Source of the DNA: Cervus elaphus
Taxonomy: Eukaryota; Chordata; Mammalia; Artiodactyla; Cervidae
DNA: 64,000 nucleotides
Reading direction: 5' to 3'
NCBI RefSeq assembly: GCF_910594005.1
Contig: NC_057848.1
Coordinates: 133,000,155 to 133,064,154, forward strand
Shown piece after piece: positions 10,931 through 22,600 of this stretch. Under the pieces are notes generated by a model. The model made no database searches. It saw only the letters and a list, made by a program, of their open reading frames with translations, and was not told where the DNA came from. The position numbers and the translations under genes were made by a program. Numbering within the stretch: the stretch's first letter is position 1; the number at the start of each line of letters is the position of its first letter.

Positions 10931-12265
10931 TGTTCATTGACTACACTGACTATTTGCATGTCAGGAAGTGATAGTTTGAGCTTTTTACATCTCAACACAA
11001 TTTATTGCTATTTACATGTTGGCATTTGACTGTGTTTTAGCTATGCTTTGAGAAATTGGTGAGCTGATTTTGGTGACATTGACAACTAACCCATTTTTTT
11101 CTCATTTAAAATATTGGGAAATACGTTCCCAGTTAGCATTTTTAATGTAGTATGTCTTTACTGCAATGGATTATTGATGTTAAGCGAGAACTGCTTATAT
11201 TTAGCTTAGACTTATTTCTCTCACCTGAAAATAATCTAGAAGTAGCCTGTCCAGAGTTGTCATGGTAGGTCCATAGAGACAAGTGCCTTCTGTTTTTCTG
11301 CTCCTTAGCACACGAATTCTATCTCCCTAACTAACATCCGTCAAGTCTACATTCCAGCTCCTCCTAGCTAAGCCAGCCATTTTTAAATACATTTTTTTAG
11401 GAGCTTATTCAGTTCTTTCTTCTCATGGGGATGAAAAGGTCATTCATATCTTCAAAAAAGACTTATGTATCACTAGGCATCTTGCTGCCCAAGAAAAACT
11501 AGACCTCTGCTATTAAGGCACAAGGGGAAAAGAGACATGGATAAGTCATCAGGAGTGTCTGCCATATTTGGCAAAGGACAGTAATGACAGACTAGGTATT
11601 GTATATGCATTTTGAACATGGAAATGGCATAAAGTTTAAAGAAGATTTTTCTGGAAGCATAGGGTAAGAAATTGTGGAATGGGAGAGGCTGGAAACAGCT
11701 TTATATTTAGTATCTCCCTGACAATAATTCAGGAATTCAATGCTGAGGACTGGCAATGGAAAAGATACAGGAAACTCTTCAAAATACTTCTCTAAGGAAG
11801 AAACCTAAGAAAGAACTTGGTGGCAGATGGGATATAAAGAGCAGGTACAGCAAAGAGGGGATGCTGTAAGGCAAGAAAGGATTATAAAAAGAGTGTCAAA
11901 AACTCATGGAAGCCACTAGTCTGTACAACTGGCAAGTTCAGCCCTGCTCAGGACTTGAGATAATGACGTTTGGCTCATGCACTACAGACTCTACTGGCCA
12001 TAAGAGTGTTGATGAAGTCTGGCACTAACACATCTGGTGTCTGCAATGAGGTCAGATGGGAAGAGCACAACCTACTAAATGTGTGGACTAACCCCCATCA
12101 AAGATGGTCAGCTCACTGGCATCTTGAATGCCCACACCTTGCAGCCCTGAATGCCTTAGGACAGGTTATCTTCTGTACCCAAAGCTGATTCTGTCTTTTT
12201 CAATATCAAAGTAATAATAGGAAAACAGTAAACATGCCATAACAGAAGAGTAAGGAATCTGGGTC
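10931..12265. other. Unassigned sequence, no gene seen
   Basis: AT-rich sequence with no open frame that carries a motif. It probably includes repeats too diverged to call by eye. Confidence 0.4.
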
Positions 12266-12425
12266 AGAAAGATCAGAACAGAGTTATTGTTCAATATTTT
12301 GTTAGTTGGGCGATCTTGGGCAAGTTATGTTGTCTCTGAGCCACATTTACTGATTTGAAAATAGAAGGAGAATTATTACAATAATACCTGCCCTACATAA
12401 ATTTTTGTGAGGTTTAGTCATGTTT
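12266..12425 (+). mobile_element. MIR SINE (old)
   Basis: The CGATCTTGGGCAAGTTATGT block is followed by TCTCTGAGCCACATTTACTG, AATAATACCTGCCCTACATA and TTGTGAGGTTTAGTCATG. This is the classic MIR core order. Confidence 0.75.
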
Positions 12426-12671
12426 GTCAGGGGAAGGAAACATGACCATTAGAGAGCTCAGACTACCCTGGACTCGATTTATTTACTTCATGTGTCAACT
12501 TTCAAACCACTTCACCCCTCTGAATCTTGATTTTCTTATCTGGCCTTTTCCAGAGCTTCAAAATTAGTTTTGGGAATCTAGTATCTTCTCAATAATTATA
12601 TGTTGAATAAAATTCTGTTGCATCTATAAAATGAAGGGATTCATTTAGATTAGCATTTCCCAAAGTATGTG

Positions 12672-12890
12672 TTGTGAAAGTGTTAGTAATTCAGCCATGT
12701 CCAACTCTTTTTGACCCCATGGACTGTAGCCCACTAGGCCCCTCTGTCCATGGGATTCTCCAGGTAAGAATACTGGAGTGGGTTGCCATTTCCTACTCTA
12801 GGAAATCCCTGACTCAGGGATCGAACTCAGTTCTCCTGCATTGCATTGCAGCAGATTCTTTACCATCTGAGCTACTAGGGTTGTGAGATG
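12672..12890 (-). mobile_element. Bov-tA SINE
   Basis: Reverse-complement Bov-tA running from GTGAAAGTGTTAGTAATTCA to ATCTGAGCTACTAGGG. A short duplicated CATTG sits in the tRNA-like head (12839-12848). Degenerate repeats of a TGTTGTGAGGTG-type unit follow at 12881-12915. Confidence 0.92.
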
Positions 12891-13169
12891 TGTTGTGAGG
12901 TGTGTTGTGAGATGCTGATAAATTGATAATGCATATTGTAAACCCATATGCTTGAGATGATGCAGCAGAAAAAGCCAAGGAGACACTGTCCTTGACAACA
13001 TCCATGAATTGTCATACCTCTTATTCTTTAGCTCTGAATTTAATGTTATCTGAAATAAAAATAAACCCCTTATCTTTGATAAGATGTTCTTATTTGGGTG
13101 CCTATTATTGCAGTCAAAACAAATTCTTTACAAATCCAAATTATTAATGTTTATCAATAGTATTTTACA

Positions 13170-13337
13170 AAAAGATTAACTATTTTCCCTCAACTTCTGC
13201 TCATTAACTTCTTTCAATCTTCAATCAATTCATTAATTAAATATTCTCAGACACTTATTATGTGTGTTATGTGCTAAATGGTACCGAAATGAAGCATACA
13301 CTCCTAATTCTTGCCACTAAGAAACCTACAGTCTGTT
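13170..13337 (+). mobile_element. L2/MIR-like old repeat
   Basis: ATTCTCAGACACTTATTATG, then TGTGCTAAATGGTACCGAAA and TAAGAAACCTACAGTCTGTT, follow the order of the common old retroposon 3' end (TTTATTGAGCACCTACTATG type). The call is weak. It is the target of the L1 that follows. Confidence 0.35.
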
Positions 13338-13356
13338 AGAATATAGGGGAATATTG

Positions 13357-15096
13357 TGTCAAAATGGCTATTCTACCCAAAGCAATCTATAGATTCAATG
13401 CAATCCCTATCAAGCTACCAACGGTATTTTTCACAGAACTAGACCAAAGAATTTCACAATTTGTATGGAAATACAAAAAACCTCGAATAGCCAAAGTAAT
13501 CTTGAAAAAGAAGAATGGAACTGGAGGAATCAACCTGCCTGACTTCAGACTCTACTACAAAGCCGCAGTCATCAAGACAGTGTGGTACTGGCACAAAGAC
13601 AGAAATATAGACCAATGGAACAGAATAGAAAGCCCAGAGATAAATCCACAGACCTATGGACACCTTATCTTTGACAAAGGAGGCAAGGATATACAATGGA
13701 AAAAAGACAACCTCTTTAACAAGTGGTGCTGGGAAAACTGGTCAACCACTTGCAAAAGAATGAAACTAGAACACTTTCTAACACCATACACAAAAATAAA
13801 CTCAAAATGGATTAAAGATCTAAATGTAAGACCAGAAACTATAAAACTCCTAGAGGAGAACATAGGCAAAACACTCTCCGACATAAACCACAGCAAGATC
13901 CTCTATGACCCACCTCCCAGAATATTGGAAATAAAAGCAAAACTAAACAAATGGGATCTAATGAAACTTAAAAGCTTTTGCACTACAAAAGAAACTATAA
14001 GTAAGGTGAAAAGACAGCCGTCAGATTGGGAGAAAATAATAGCAAATGAAGAAACAGACAAAGGATTAATCTCAAAAATATACAAGCAACTCCTGAAGCT
14101 CAATTCCAGAAAAATAAATGACCCAATCAAAAAATGGGCCAGAGAACTAAACAGACATTTCTCCAAAGAAGACATACAGATGGCTAACAAACACATGAAA
14201 AGGTGCTCAACATCACTCATTATTAGAGAAATGCAAATCAAAACCACAATGAGGTACCATTACACACCAGTCAGGATGGCTGCTATCCAAAAGTCTACAA
14301 GCAATAAATGCTGGAGAGGGTGTGGAGAAAAGGGAACCCTCTTACACTGTTGGTGGGAATGCAAACTAGTACAGCCACTATGGAAAACAGTGTGGAGATT
14401 CCTTAAAAAACTGGAAATAGAACTGCCATATGACCCAGCAATCCCACTTCTGGGCACACACACTGAGGAAACCAGATCTGAAAGAGACACGTGTACCCCA
14501 ATGTTCATCGCAGCACTGTTTATAATAGCCAGGACATGGAAGCAACCTAGATGCCCATCAGCAGATGAATGGATAAGGAAGCTGTGGTACATATACACCA
14601 TGGAATTTTACTCAGCCATCAAAAAGAATTCATTTGAACCAGTCCTAATGAGATGGATGAAACTGGAGCCCCTTATACAGAGTGAAGTAAGCCAGAAAGA
14701 TAAAGAACATTACAGCATACTAACACATATATATGGAATTTAGAAAGATGGTAACGATAACCCTATATGCAAAACAGAAAAAGAGACACAGAAATACAGA
14801 ACAGACTTTTGAACTCTGTGGGAGAAGGTGAGGGTGGGATGTTTCAAAAGAACAGCATGTATACTATCTATGGTGAAACAGATCACCAGCCCAGGTGGGA
14901 TGCATGAGACAAGTGCTTGGGCCTGGTGCACTGGGAAGACCCAGAGGAATCGGGTGGAGAGGGAGGTGGGAGGAGGGATCGGGATGGGGAATAAGTGTAA
15001 ATCTATGGCTGATTCATATCAATGTATGACAAAACCCACTGAAATGTTGTGAAGTAATTAGCCTCCAACTAATAAAAAAATTAAAAAAAAAAAAAA
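13357..15096 (+). mobile_element. Ruminant L1, 5'-truncated
   Basis: A truncated L1 retrocopy: the C-terminal third of ORF2, a 3' UTR of about 340 bp with a G-rich tract (14930-14990), and an A-rich tail (15070-15096). The flanks AGAATATAGGGGAATATTG (13338-13356) and AGAATAGAGGGGAATATTG (15097-15115) form a 19-bp target-site duplication with one change. This proves insertion by target-primed reverse transcription and fixes both ends. Confidence 0.96.
13364..14743 (+). CDS. L1 ORF2 C-terminal part, 459 codons, open
   Basis: This is the C-terminal 459 residues of the L1 ORF2 protein, the endonuclease/reverse transcriptase of LINE-1. The full protein is about 1,270 residues. The endonuclease and the polymerase palm with FADD are absent, lost to 5' truncation. 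Visible parts are the region after the polymerase (AIYRFNAIPIKLP from residue 7) and the conserved cysteine-histidine motif C-X3-C-X7-H-X4-C at about residues 314-331. The final IYGI before TAG at 14741 is the usual ORF2 end. The ATG at 13364 is an internal Met, not a native start. The lack of any stop or frameshift suggests a young copy. No promoter is visible. I do not expect a functional product. Confidence 0.93.
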   Translation: MAILPKAIYRFNAIPIKLPTVFFTELDQRISQFVWKYKKPRIAKVILKKKNGTGGINLPDFRLYYKAAVIKTVWYWHKDRNIDQWNRIESPEINPQTYGHLIFDKGGKDIQWKKDNLFNKWCWENWSTTCKRMKLEHFLTPYTKINSKWIKDLNVRPETIKLLEENIGKTLSDINHSKILYDPPPRILEIKAKLNKWDLMKLKSFCTTKETISKVKRQPSDWEKIIANEETDKGLISKIYKQLLKLNSRKINDPIKKWARELNRHFSKEDIQMANKHMKRCSTSLIIREMQIKTTMRYHYTPVRMAAIQKSTSNKCWRGCGEKGTLLHCWWECKLVQPLWKTVWRFLKKLEIELPYDPAIPLLGTHTEETRSERDTCTPMFIAALFIIARTWKQPRCPSADEWIRKLWYIYTMEFYSAIKKNSFEPVLMRWMKLEPLIQSEVSQKDKEHYSILTHIYGI

Positions 15097-15115
15097 AGAA
15101 TAGAGGGGAATATTG

Positions 15116-15620
15116 ATTCAGTTAAGTCATAATATTAGTTGACCGTAAATTAGACTGTAATTTTCCTGAAGGCAGTGACTGAGTTTTCATCAACCTATAT
15201 GCTTGTCTATACTCCTGATGTAAAGTATAATAGGAACATGAGACATCCATGCTCCACAGCTGTTTTAATTTGTACACCTTGTAGCCCAGTTTCTCAACCA
15301 ATTGGCTTTCCTATTGAAATGACAGCTAATTTAAAAGAATAAATGGCTATTTAATAGAATGGAAAACCATTAAACTCAACCTTTTAATAAAGACTGATTC
15401 TTATGTAAGTCTTATGAAGTGCTAATTTCTGGCTCCAGAGAAAAGGAAAGAATGAAAATTGTCTTTGAGAAAATTGTTACCTCCCTATGAAACCTGAAAC
15501 TCTGAATAACACTGAAAATTCTAATAATAATAAAGATGGTGCTCATGTCCCTTTATATTTTAGTAGTACTTTGTGGTTTACAAATGTTTTCATAAAAATT
15601 TGGAGAAATAACTGAATGTA
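15116..15620. other. Unassigned sequence, no gene seen
   Basis: AT-rich. TGTAATTTTCCTGAAGGCAG at about 15151 may be an L2 3' piece. No coding signal. Confidence 0.4.
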
Positions 15621-15624
15621 AAGG

Positions 15625-15745
15625 AAAGTGAATAGGCTATGGATTCTGTTAGATCAGAGTTCAAATTCAGCCTCCACTGTCTGTGCAATCAATTCTATCA
15701 TCTGAAAATAAGAATGATAATACATATTGCCCATGCTTTGGGACT
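15625..15745 (+). mobile_element. MIR SINE fragment
   Basis: AGATCAGAGTTCAAATTCAG is followed by TCATCTGAAAATAAGAATGA and TAATACATATTGCCC. This is MIR core order with an internal gap. Confidence 0.6.
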
Positions 15746-16024
15746 AAATGGAAGAAGACCCCCTTAAAAATTAGAAACCAGAAAAATCAAATTATAATCT
15801 GAAAATTAAGTTCTAATATTAATACAATGACCCACTACCCAATAGCCTTAAAAAGAATGTTTGTAAGATCTGGTAGCAAACGCAATCAGAATAGGACTCA
15901 CAGTGAGCCCCAGAAATAGACCAGAACATCACACACAATTGTCCAAATATTGGTAAAGGGAGACAGAATGCAAGCCAACAATTTCTGAGTGTTTCTTGGT
16001 CAACAGGATAGACCATTTCTAACA
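15746..16024. other. Unassigned sequence, no gene seen
   Basis: Short stretch between old repeats. No motif is visible on either strand. Confidence 0.4.
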
Positions 16025-16465
16025 TGGGTGTGGTAGATTAAAAGTTCCTTCCATCAAGAGGTAGAGTCTGGTCCTCCAAACTTGAATCTGCTTTTGTCAA
16101 TGTGACTTTCTCTGGCCAATATGATACTGGCATATATTACCCAAGCACAGGTACCCAAGCATAGTGGGACTTGCCTTCCCTTGCTGCTGGGAACTCTTTC
16201 CCCATCATGTGAGCAAGCCTGGGCTAACCTCCTGCATGAGAAGAGCCTATCTGTATAGAGGCTTTAGCTATCTGGCCATCTCAACCATCCCACTGTGAAG
16301 CCCCTTATATGTGAGTGAAGCCGTACTAGCCCATCTAGCACCAAAGAAGTTGCCAGCTCAGAAGAAGCACTCAGCTAGCCTAAAGAATTATAAAAAATGA
16401 TTGTTTATTGATTTAAGTCACTAAGTTTTGGGATGGTTTCTTATGCAGCATAAATACCAGAGGGC
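16025..16465 (+). mobile_element. MLT1-type MaLR LTR
   Basis: GGCCAATATGATACTGGC sits near the start. The right end, TTTAAGTCACTAAGTTTTGG followed by GATGGTTTCTTATGCAGCAT, is the usual end of old MLT1 LTRs. The copy is heavily diverged and appears solo. Confidence 0.6.
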
Positions 16466-16529
16466 TTTTCAGCTTTATTCTAGTCCCAAGAATGAATCAT
16501 CACTTCTTTAATATGAATATATCAGGCAG

Positions 16530-16738
16530 CTTCCCTGGTGGCTCAGATGGTAAAGTGTCTGCCTGCAACGTGGGAGACCTGGATTCGATCCCTAGGTCAG
16601 GAAGATCCCCTGGAGAAGTAAATGTCAACCCACTCCAGTACTCTTGCTTGGAAAATTCCATGGATGGATGAGCCTGGTAGGCTATAGTCCTTGGGATCAC
16701 AAAGAATCGGGCATGACTGAGCAACTTCACTGGTTTAC
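16530..16738 (+). mobile_element. Bov-tA SINE
   Basis: Head GCTTCCCTGGTGGCTCAGAT, B-box GGATTCGATCC, body ending GGGCATGACTGAGCAACTTC. Confidence 0.93.
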
Positions 16739-17139
16739 TGGGATCAGGCAATCTTATATTGATATCATTAATTACTCTTATTTTCCCTTACCGAATCCAT
16801 GCTTACCAACATATTTCTAATTATGATCTGACCTTTCACATAGTCTGCCTAGAGTGGGCAATGGGTTGACCACAGAAACTCCAAGGGTCCCTTGGTATGG
16901 TTATTGTTCATGATAAGTTGAAGTGAATTCTGACCAAGGTTTGGTTTAAGGAGAAGATATTCAATGCCTCTGAATATTTACTCTCCACCCTTCTCTACCT
17001 TACTCTGTACTCTAGGCAGTTGACCTCCATAGATTGCCTTAAGGAAAAATCTTGCCTGTGGCTTCTTATTGGGCTTCTCCAATGAAGCCCTACCTGGAAA
17101 CTGGAGAAGAGTGATTTCAGAACATTTGTTTATTCCTAC
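16739..17139. other. Unassigned sequence, no gene seen
   Basis: No recognisable element or coding signal. Confidence 0.4.
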
Positions 17140-17440
17140 AGTTCTATCCTTATTAAGACTGGTTTGTGTAGACTGAGTCCCTCAGGACAACATTGTGACT
17201 CCTGTCCAGGTGGTTCCTTCTCTAAAGCTGTCCCTTGGAGACCACTCCCTCCCCTCATCCTGTCAGGCCTAGAAGTGTAAATAGAGCAATTTTTACTAGC
17301 TTTCAGTTCTGTACAATCCTGTATGGTTTCCCTATTCCTACACACACTTTTGTAAGTAACTCCTTTATTAAACCCTCCTCCAATTACTGTAGTATCAGCA
17401 TGCCATCTGTCTCCTGTTGAGTCCCTGACTGATAGATACA
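17140..17440 (+). mobile_element. Probable ancient LTR, 3' part
   Basis: CTTTTGTAAGTAACTCCTTT with ATTAAA (17367), then TGCCATCTGTCTCCTGTTGA and CCCTGACTGATAGATACA, resembles the polyadenylation end of an old ERVL or MaLR LTR. The 5' end is not located. Confidence 0.4.
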
Positions 17441-18304
17441 TATGCTGAGCATGTGGGTTTGAGTATCTGGTATGTCTCATGGTGATTTCTCTTTGGCTTA
17501 TGATTTATCCCTGAAAGATAGCCCCACATTCATCGAATCAGTATAGTCAAGTTTATAGGCCAATGAGCTGAGTCATGCTGAACTTTACAAAGGGAACAAA
17601 TTCCTCTAGGAACCAGCTGGCTGACATTTTCCCTCTGAAATGGGGAATGAGAACTGTACTTTTCTGTATTTCTACAATACCCACTTTTCAGGATTGCTAT
17701 TAGGATTTGATAAACTACATGCCAATTGTTTTGTACCTTTGCATGTGCCTGCCACCTTATGAGTTCCCAACTTGTTAAGCATTGCTACTGTTTTGTTTAA
17801 TATCCCTTTGATTGTATAATATGGTCTTTACTGATCAAACAATGTATAATATTTTTCTTGGACTTCTTTTTTCTATGTTTTTGTTAATTGAGATTATGGG
17901 AGTTGGTGTAAAGAAAGAGAATATATGTGCAGCATGACTTATAAATAACAAACATAGCTTCTAAAGCCTTACAACAGAGCCACCAAATGGAAAGTATCCT
18001 GACTTAACAATTGGTGCATAAACACATTTAATGAGTTCTTATTCCCCATTCCAAAGAAAGCCAGTATCCTGGATGACAAATTGGTGTATGCTATGGAGCA
18101 GGAATTATGTCTCTACCCTACCTCCAAGGTAACCAGAGTAGATAGGTCCCTGGTAATATCACTTATATGTCTTCCCATTGGAGTTTCCAGTTAGTCTCTC
18201 CTCTGTGAGGTCCTACCTCGTCACTTCAGGCTGCAAATATTTTCCCACTCACCTACACACAGGCACACACCCTCCAGCATGTGTGGAGAGCCATTCAAAA
18301 TAAA
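17441..18304. other. Unassigned sequence, no gene seen
   Basis: No coding pattern and no repeat that I can name. Confidence 0.4.
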
Positions 18305-19369
18305 TCTTAGGAGAGAGAGCAACATGGTGGAGTCATAGGTGGATGTGGAGTACATCTCTCTCCATGGATACATCAGGAATACACCTTCAGACACAGAAGT
18401 GCATGCAGAACACCAAATGAGAGTGGACAGGAGGACCTGATCAGTTGAAAAGAATATATAGAACCACGCAAAACTTGGTAGGATGAAGGAACTGGAGGGA
18501 AAAACTGGAGTGTTAGTAGGACTGGACCTGCCCTCGGCAGGTGGGTAAACTGAAGCAGGGGTTCGATCTCCACATTGGGTTAATTGCCTGAGTCAGAGGA
18601 GAAACATTTAAGGTTGAGAGTGAAGTAACTGATCTATGGCAACCTAAATGGAATGAGAATCAGTCCTTGCCACAGCCATACATACCCTGGACAGGGACAC
18701 AGGTCCCTTGGAAAGTGCAGCAGTTGGGAGCTGGAGTTTAGGGATTGTGGAGCAATCCAAGGATGAGGGCTGCTGTTGACTGTGGAGAGACGGATAAAGG
18801 GGAGGTTAGGGAGGAGATTGTGGTGGGAAATACCTGTGGAGGAAAGCTGGGCAGCCATGGAAGCAAGGTGATACTACTGAGTCATGCATAGGGGGTGGAG
18901 TCATCACCATAGCCTCTCTCTCCCTGCACGCCAGCATCGGCAGTTGAACAATAGAGAGGTTCACCCATCAAACCTCTGATGCACTGAACTACTGAGTAGG
19001 ACCCCACTCAGGGTGCCCTTTTAAGTGCCTGATACACCAATCTACATAGTAGGACCCCAGCCAGGGGGGCCCCTCTATGTGCCTGATGTGCCAAACAACA
19101 GAGACAGACCCCAGGCAAGGGAGCCCTCTAAGTGTCTGAACAGGCACAGCTATGGAGAAAGACTGGACAAAGAGGTCTTCTGATCACCAGCTACAAGAGG
19201 CTTATAAAAAAAGAAAAGAACAACTCTGATAGGGCCATAATTCCCACAGCAGAGGCAGTCCGTGTTCCTGCACACTTGGTGCTGCCCAGGTTCCCATAAG
19301 CCAAGCAGCTGCACCACCTTCATGCTCAACTCTCACTGGGGCAGAGCTGCCACAGGCAAAAAAAAAAGT

Positions 19370-19526
19370 CTTGTGTCTATGCACACAGGGTCACTTTTGT
19401 TGCGACTCTTTGCAACCCTGTAGACTGTGGCCTGCCAGGCTTCTCTGTCAGAGAGGGGTGTTCTCCAGGCAAGAATACTGGAGCGTATTGGCCAATACTG
19501 GTTGCAATACCCTTCTAGAGCACTAT
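19370..19526 (-). mobile_element. Bov-A/Bov-tA SINE fragment
   Basis: CGACTCTTTGCAACCCTGTA and CAGGCAAGAATACTGGAGCG are Bov-A in reverse. The copy lacks the tRNA-like end and is scrambled after 19480 (TATTGGCCAATACTGGTTGC). Confidence 0.75.
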
Positions 19527-20129
19527 ATTTCCTGTTGCCCTAGCCACCAGCTCTCCTGAGTACCTGGTGCTGCCAGAACCCCTGCAACCCAAGCAGCTGC
19601 ACCACCTCCACACCTGGCCCTCACAGGGGCAAACCCAAGTCCTCCAGGGCAGCCTCAGGAGCAAACCCCAGTGGATGACCCACATGTAGAGGTGCAAATA
19701 AAACCAGAGTTGAAACCCAGGGGCAGTGTGGCTAAGGAAGAAGACCCAAAACCTTCCCACCAGCTGTACAAGCTGCAGATTAAATCCACACGATCAACTA
19801 GGCAGACTCTGTGTCTATGGAATATATAAAAGGTCACTGAGAGCTCCCACAAAAGAAAATACACTAGTTCTGATAGCTGTGGACATTGGAGGCAAGAACA
19901 CACAGCAGTAGGACAAGATTAGAATCTGAGCTGCCTTCAAAGCAGCTCCAGAGATCAGCACAGTGTTGGAGGGCATCCTAGGGAGATGAGGTGGACTGGG
20001 ACTCCCATTATGTTTTGACTTGTTCTGTAGATTCTTTTGGATTTTTCCCCCTTTTTCTCACCTCAGCTGTAGCTGTCAATTTTATTGGCACTATGATATC
20101 TAATTAAGCTTTTTATCTTTGTTTTTCCT

Positions 20130-21099
20130 CAGTCACATTTTTAGTGTTGTTATAAATCTCAGTCTCTACATTGGACTTTTGCAGTTTTGTGGAGTTTTCC
20201 TTTTTTTTTTTTTTCCTCTCTCTCTTTTTTTAATTTTAATTTTTTAAACCTGTTATTATTTTTCTACATTTATTCCTTTGTTTGCTTCTCCTACTGTTCC
20301 TTTTCCCTTGCATCTAATCTTTAATGTATATACATCTTCTTCATCTACCTCTATTTAACTTTGCATATCTATTCTTTCTTTCTTCCTCTTCCTTTCAACA
20401 TATTTATTACAAATTGGCACCTTACTTTAGTTTTGTTTCCAGTTTGTGCTTTAGTTAGTTTTCTTCTGGTTGATATAATTTTTGGTTTCCTTTGTTCGCT
20501 AGATCAATCTATTGTACTTCATTTTTGTTGGACTGTTTTGTTTTTGCTTTTTGCTTAAGAGTGTATATGTATATGTGTATATTCAGTCACACTTTTTATT
20601 GTTGCTATAAACCTCTGCCTCTACATTGGGATTTTGTAGTTCTGTGGAGTTTTCCTTTTTTTTTTTTCCTTTTTTCTTTCTTCTTCTCTTTTATTTTTCT
20701 TTTCCCTTTTCTATTATTTTAAGTTTTAATTTTTTCAAACCTATTATATTTGCGACATGTATTCCTTTGTTTGCCTTTCTTACTGTTCTTTTCCCTTTGC
20801 AGTTAACCTTTAATGTATATAAATCTTCTTCATCTACCTCTACTTAACTGTGCATACCTATTCTCTCTTTCTTTTCTTTCTTTCCTTTCCTCTCAATATA
20901 TTTGTTAGTTTTGTTTTCATTGCTTTATTCCCCACTTGGCACCTTGCTTTAGTTTTGTTTTCCAGTTTGTGCTTTAGTTACTTTTGTTCTTAACTGGTAA
21001 ATATAATTTTTTATTTCCTTTCTTCACTGGATAAATCAACTTTATTTTTGTTGGACTGTTTTGACTTTGCTCATGGGTATATATGTATATGTGTATATT
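20130..21099 (+). repeat. Tandem duplication (~454 bp) in L1 5' UTR
   Basis: Unit 1 (20130-20583) and unit 2 (20584-21099) both start CAGTCACA(C)TTTTT and both end GTATATGTGTATATT. Shared landmarks include GTGGAGTTTTCC and GGCACCTT, with CAGTTTGTGCTTTAGTTA further on. Unit 2 is longer by an insertion of about 45 bp near 20895-20940. The units are pyrimidine-rich and diverged from each other. Confidence 0.9.
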
Positions 21100-21655
21100 C
21101 CATTATTTTAATTATTATTTGCCTGATTTTGTAACTGCCATTTGCCTGGGGCTCATCTTTGGTTTCTCATTTTTGGATATTTGTTTTAATCTCACTTAAT
21201 GCCATAAGAAACTACTTGCAGAATTTTCATTCCTGACTAGAGATCAAGCCCTGAGCCTTTGGAGTGGGAGCACTAACTCCAAGACCCTAGACTACCAGAG
21301 AACTAACCCTAGGGACTCTCATATAGTGAGAACTCACACAAAGGAAACCACTTGAATACAACACCCAGCATCAACCAACCACCAGTAGCACCCTGTGCAG
21401 GACACCTCAACTAAACAACAAACAGAACAAAAATGCAAACCCAATCATCAGCAGACAGGAATACCACCTCACTAGCCTTGCCCATCAGAGGAAAAACAAA
21501 CAAACAAATGAAAACTCAGCACAAATCTCACCCAATAGGGAGCCTACACAAAACACTGAACCAACCTTAGGAGGGCAGAATCCAAAAGGAAGAAAGAATT
21601 CAACCTTGAAGCCTGGGAAAAGGAGACCTCAAACACAATAAGTTAAAAAGAAATT

Positions 21656-22449
21656 ATGAAAAGGCAGAGAAATACTACACAAATGAAGGAACAAACTAGA
21701 AACATAGAAGTTCAAATAAATGAAGAGGAAATAGGCAAACTACCTGAAAAATAATTCAGATTAGTGATAGTAAAGATGATCAAAAACCTTGAAAACCAAA
21801 TGGAGAAAATGCAAGAATCAGTTTAAAAAGACCTAGAAGAATTAAAGAATAAACATACAGAGACAAACAACACAATTACTGAAATTATAAATACTCTGGA
21901 AGGAATCAATAACAGAGTATCTAAAGCAGAAGAATGAATCAGTGAGTGGGAAGATAAAATGGTGGAAATAACTTCTGAAGAGCAGAATAAAGTAAAAAGA
22001 ATGAAAAGAACTGAAGATAGCCTCAGAGACCTCTGGGACAATATCAAACACACCAACATTTGAATTATAGGGGTCCCAGAAGAAGAAGAGAAAAATAAAG
22101 GTAAGAGAAAATTTTTGAAGAGATTATAGTTGAAAATTTCCCCAACATGGAAAAAGAAATAGCCAATCAAGTCCAAGAGGCACAAAGAGTCCCATACCAG
22201 ATAAACCCAAGGAGATACATGCTTAAACAGATACTAATCAAACTAACAAAGACTAAACACAAAGAAAGAATATTAAAAGCAGCAAGGGAGAAGGAACAAG
22301 TAACATACAAGGGAAATCCCATATGCTTAACAACTGATCTTTCAGCAAAAATTCTGCAGGCAAGAAAGGAATGGCAGGATATAAGTATTGAAAGGGAAAA
22401 ATCTACAGCCAAGATTACCGTACCCAGCAAGGATCTCATTCAAAATTGA
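21656..22449 (+). pseudogene. L1 ORF1 remnant (RNA-binding protein)
   Basis: ORF1 of L1 encodes an RNA-binding protein that forms trimers by a coiled coil. Here an ATG at 21656 starts a KRQRNTTQMKEQ-like N-terminus that stops soon at a TAA (about 21751). The coiled-coil region (21840-21990) has further stops, for example at 21825 and 21936. The start of the RRM-like domain (RTEDSLRDLWDNI, about 22008-22050) and the C-terminal RNA-binding region (an open 100 codons, 22147-22449) are recognisable. It is broken in several places. Confidence 0.82.
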
Positions 22450-22600
22450 CCAAGAAATCAAAAGCTTTTCAGACAAGCAAAAATTAAGAGAATTCAGTAC
22501 CACCAAACCAGCTTTACAACAAATGTTAAAGGGACTTATATAGTCAAGAGATACAAGAGAAGAAAAAAGATTTATAAAATCAACCCCAAACAATTAGAAA

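Larger units (their letters stand above)
18305..21655 (+). promoter_or_regulatory. L1 5' UTR (internal promoter region)
   Basis: About 3.3 kb between the element start and ORF1. It includes two related GC-richer blocks with CAAGCAGCTGCACCACCT (near 19301 and 19589), which are repeats of one another about 290 bp apart. The pyrimidine-rich tandem duplication follows at 20130-21099. L1 5' UTRs carry the internal RNA polymerase II promoter. Activity here is unknown. Confidence 0.6.

Noticed and set aside
13454..14601. Minus-strand open frames of 80-114 codons over the L1
   Set aside because: They are shadows of the open plus-strand ORF2. Composition is hydrophobic because of the antisense of Lys/Asn-rich codons.
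13364..14743. 459-codon open frame as a host gene
   Set aside because: The sequence is the C-terminal part of L1 ORF2 with the family's cysteine motif, 3' UTR, A-tail and target duplication. The first ATG is an internal codon.
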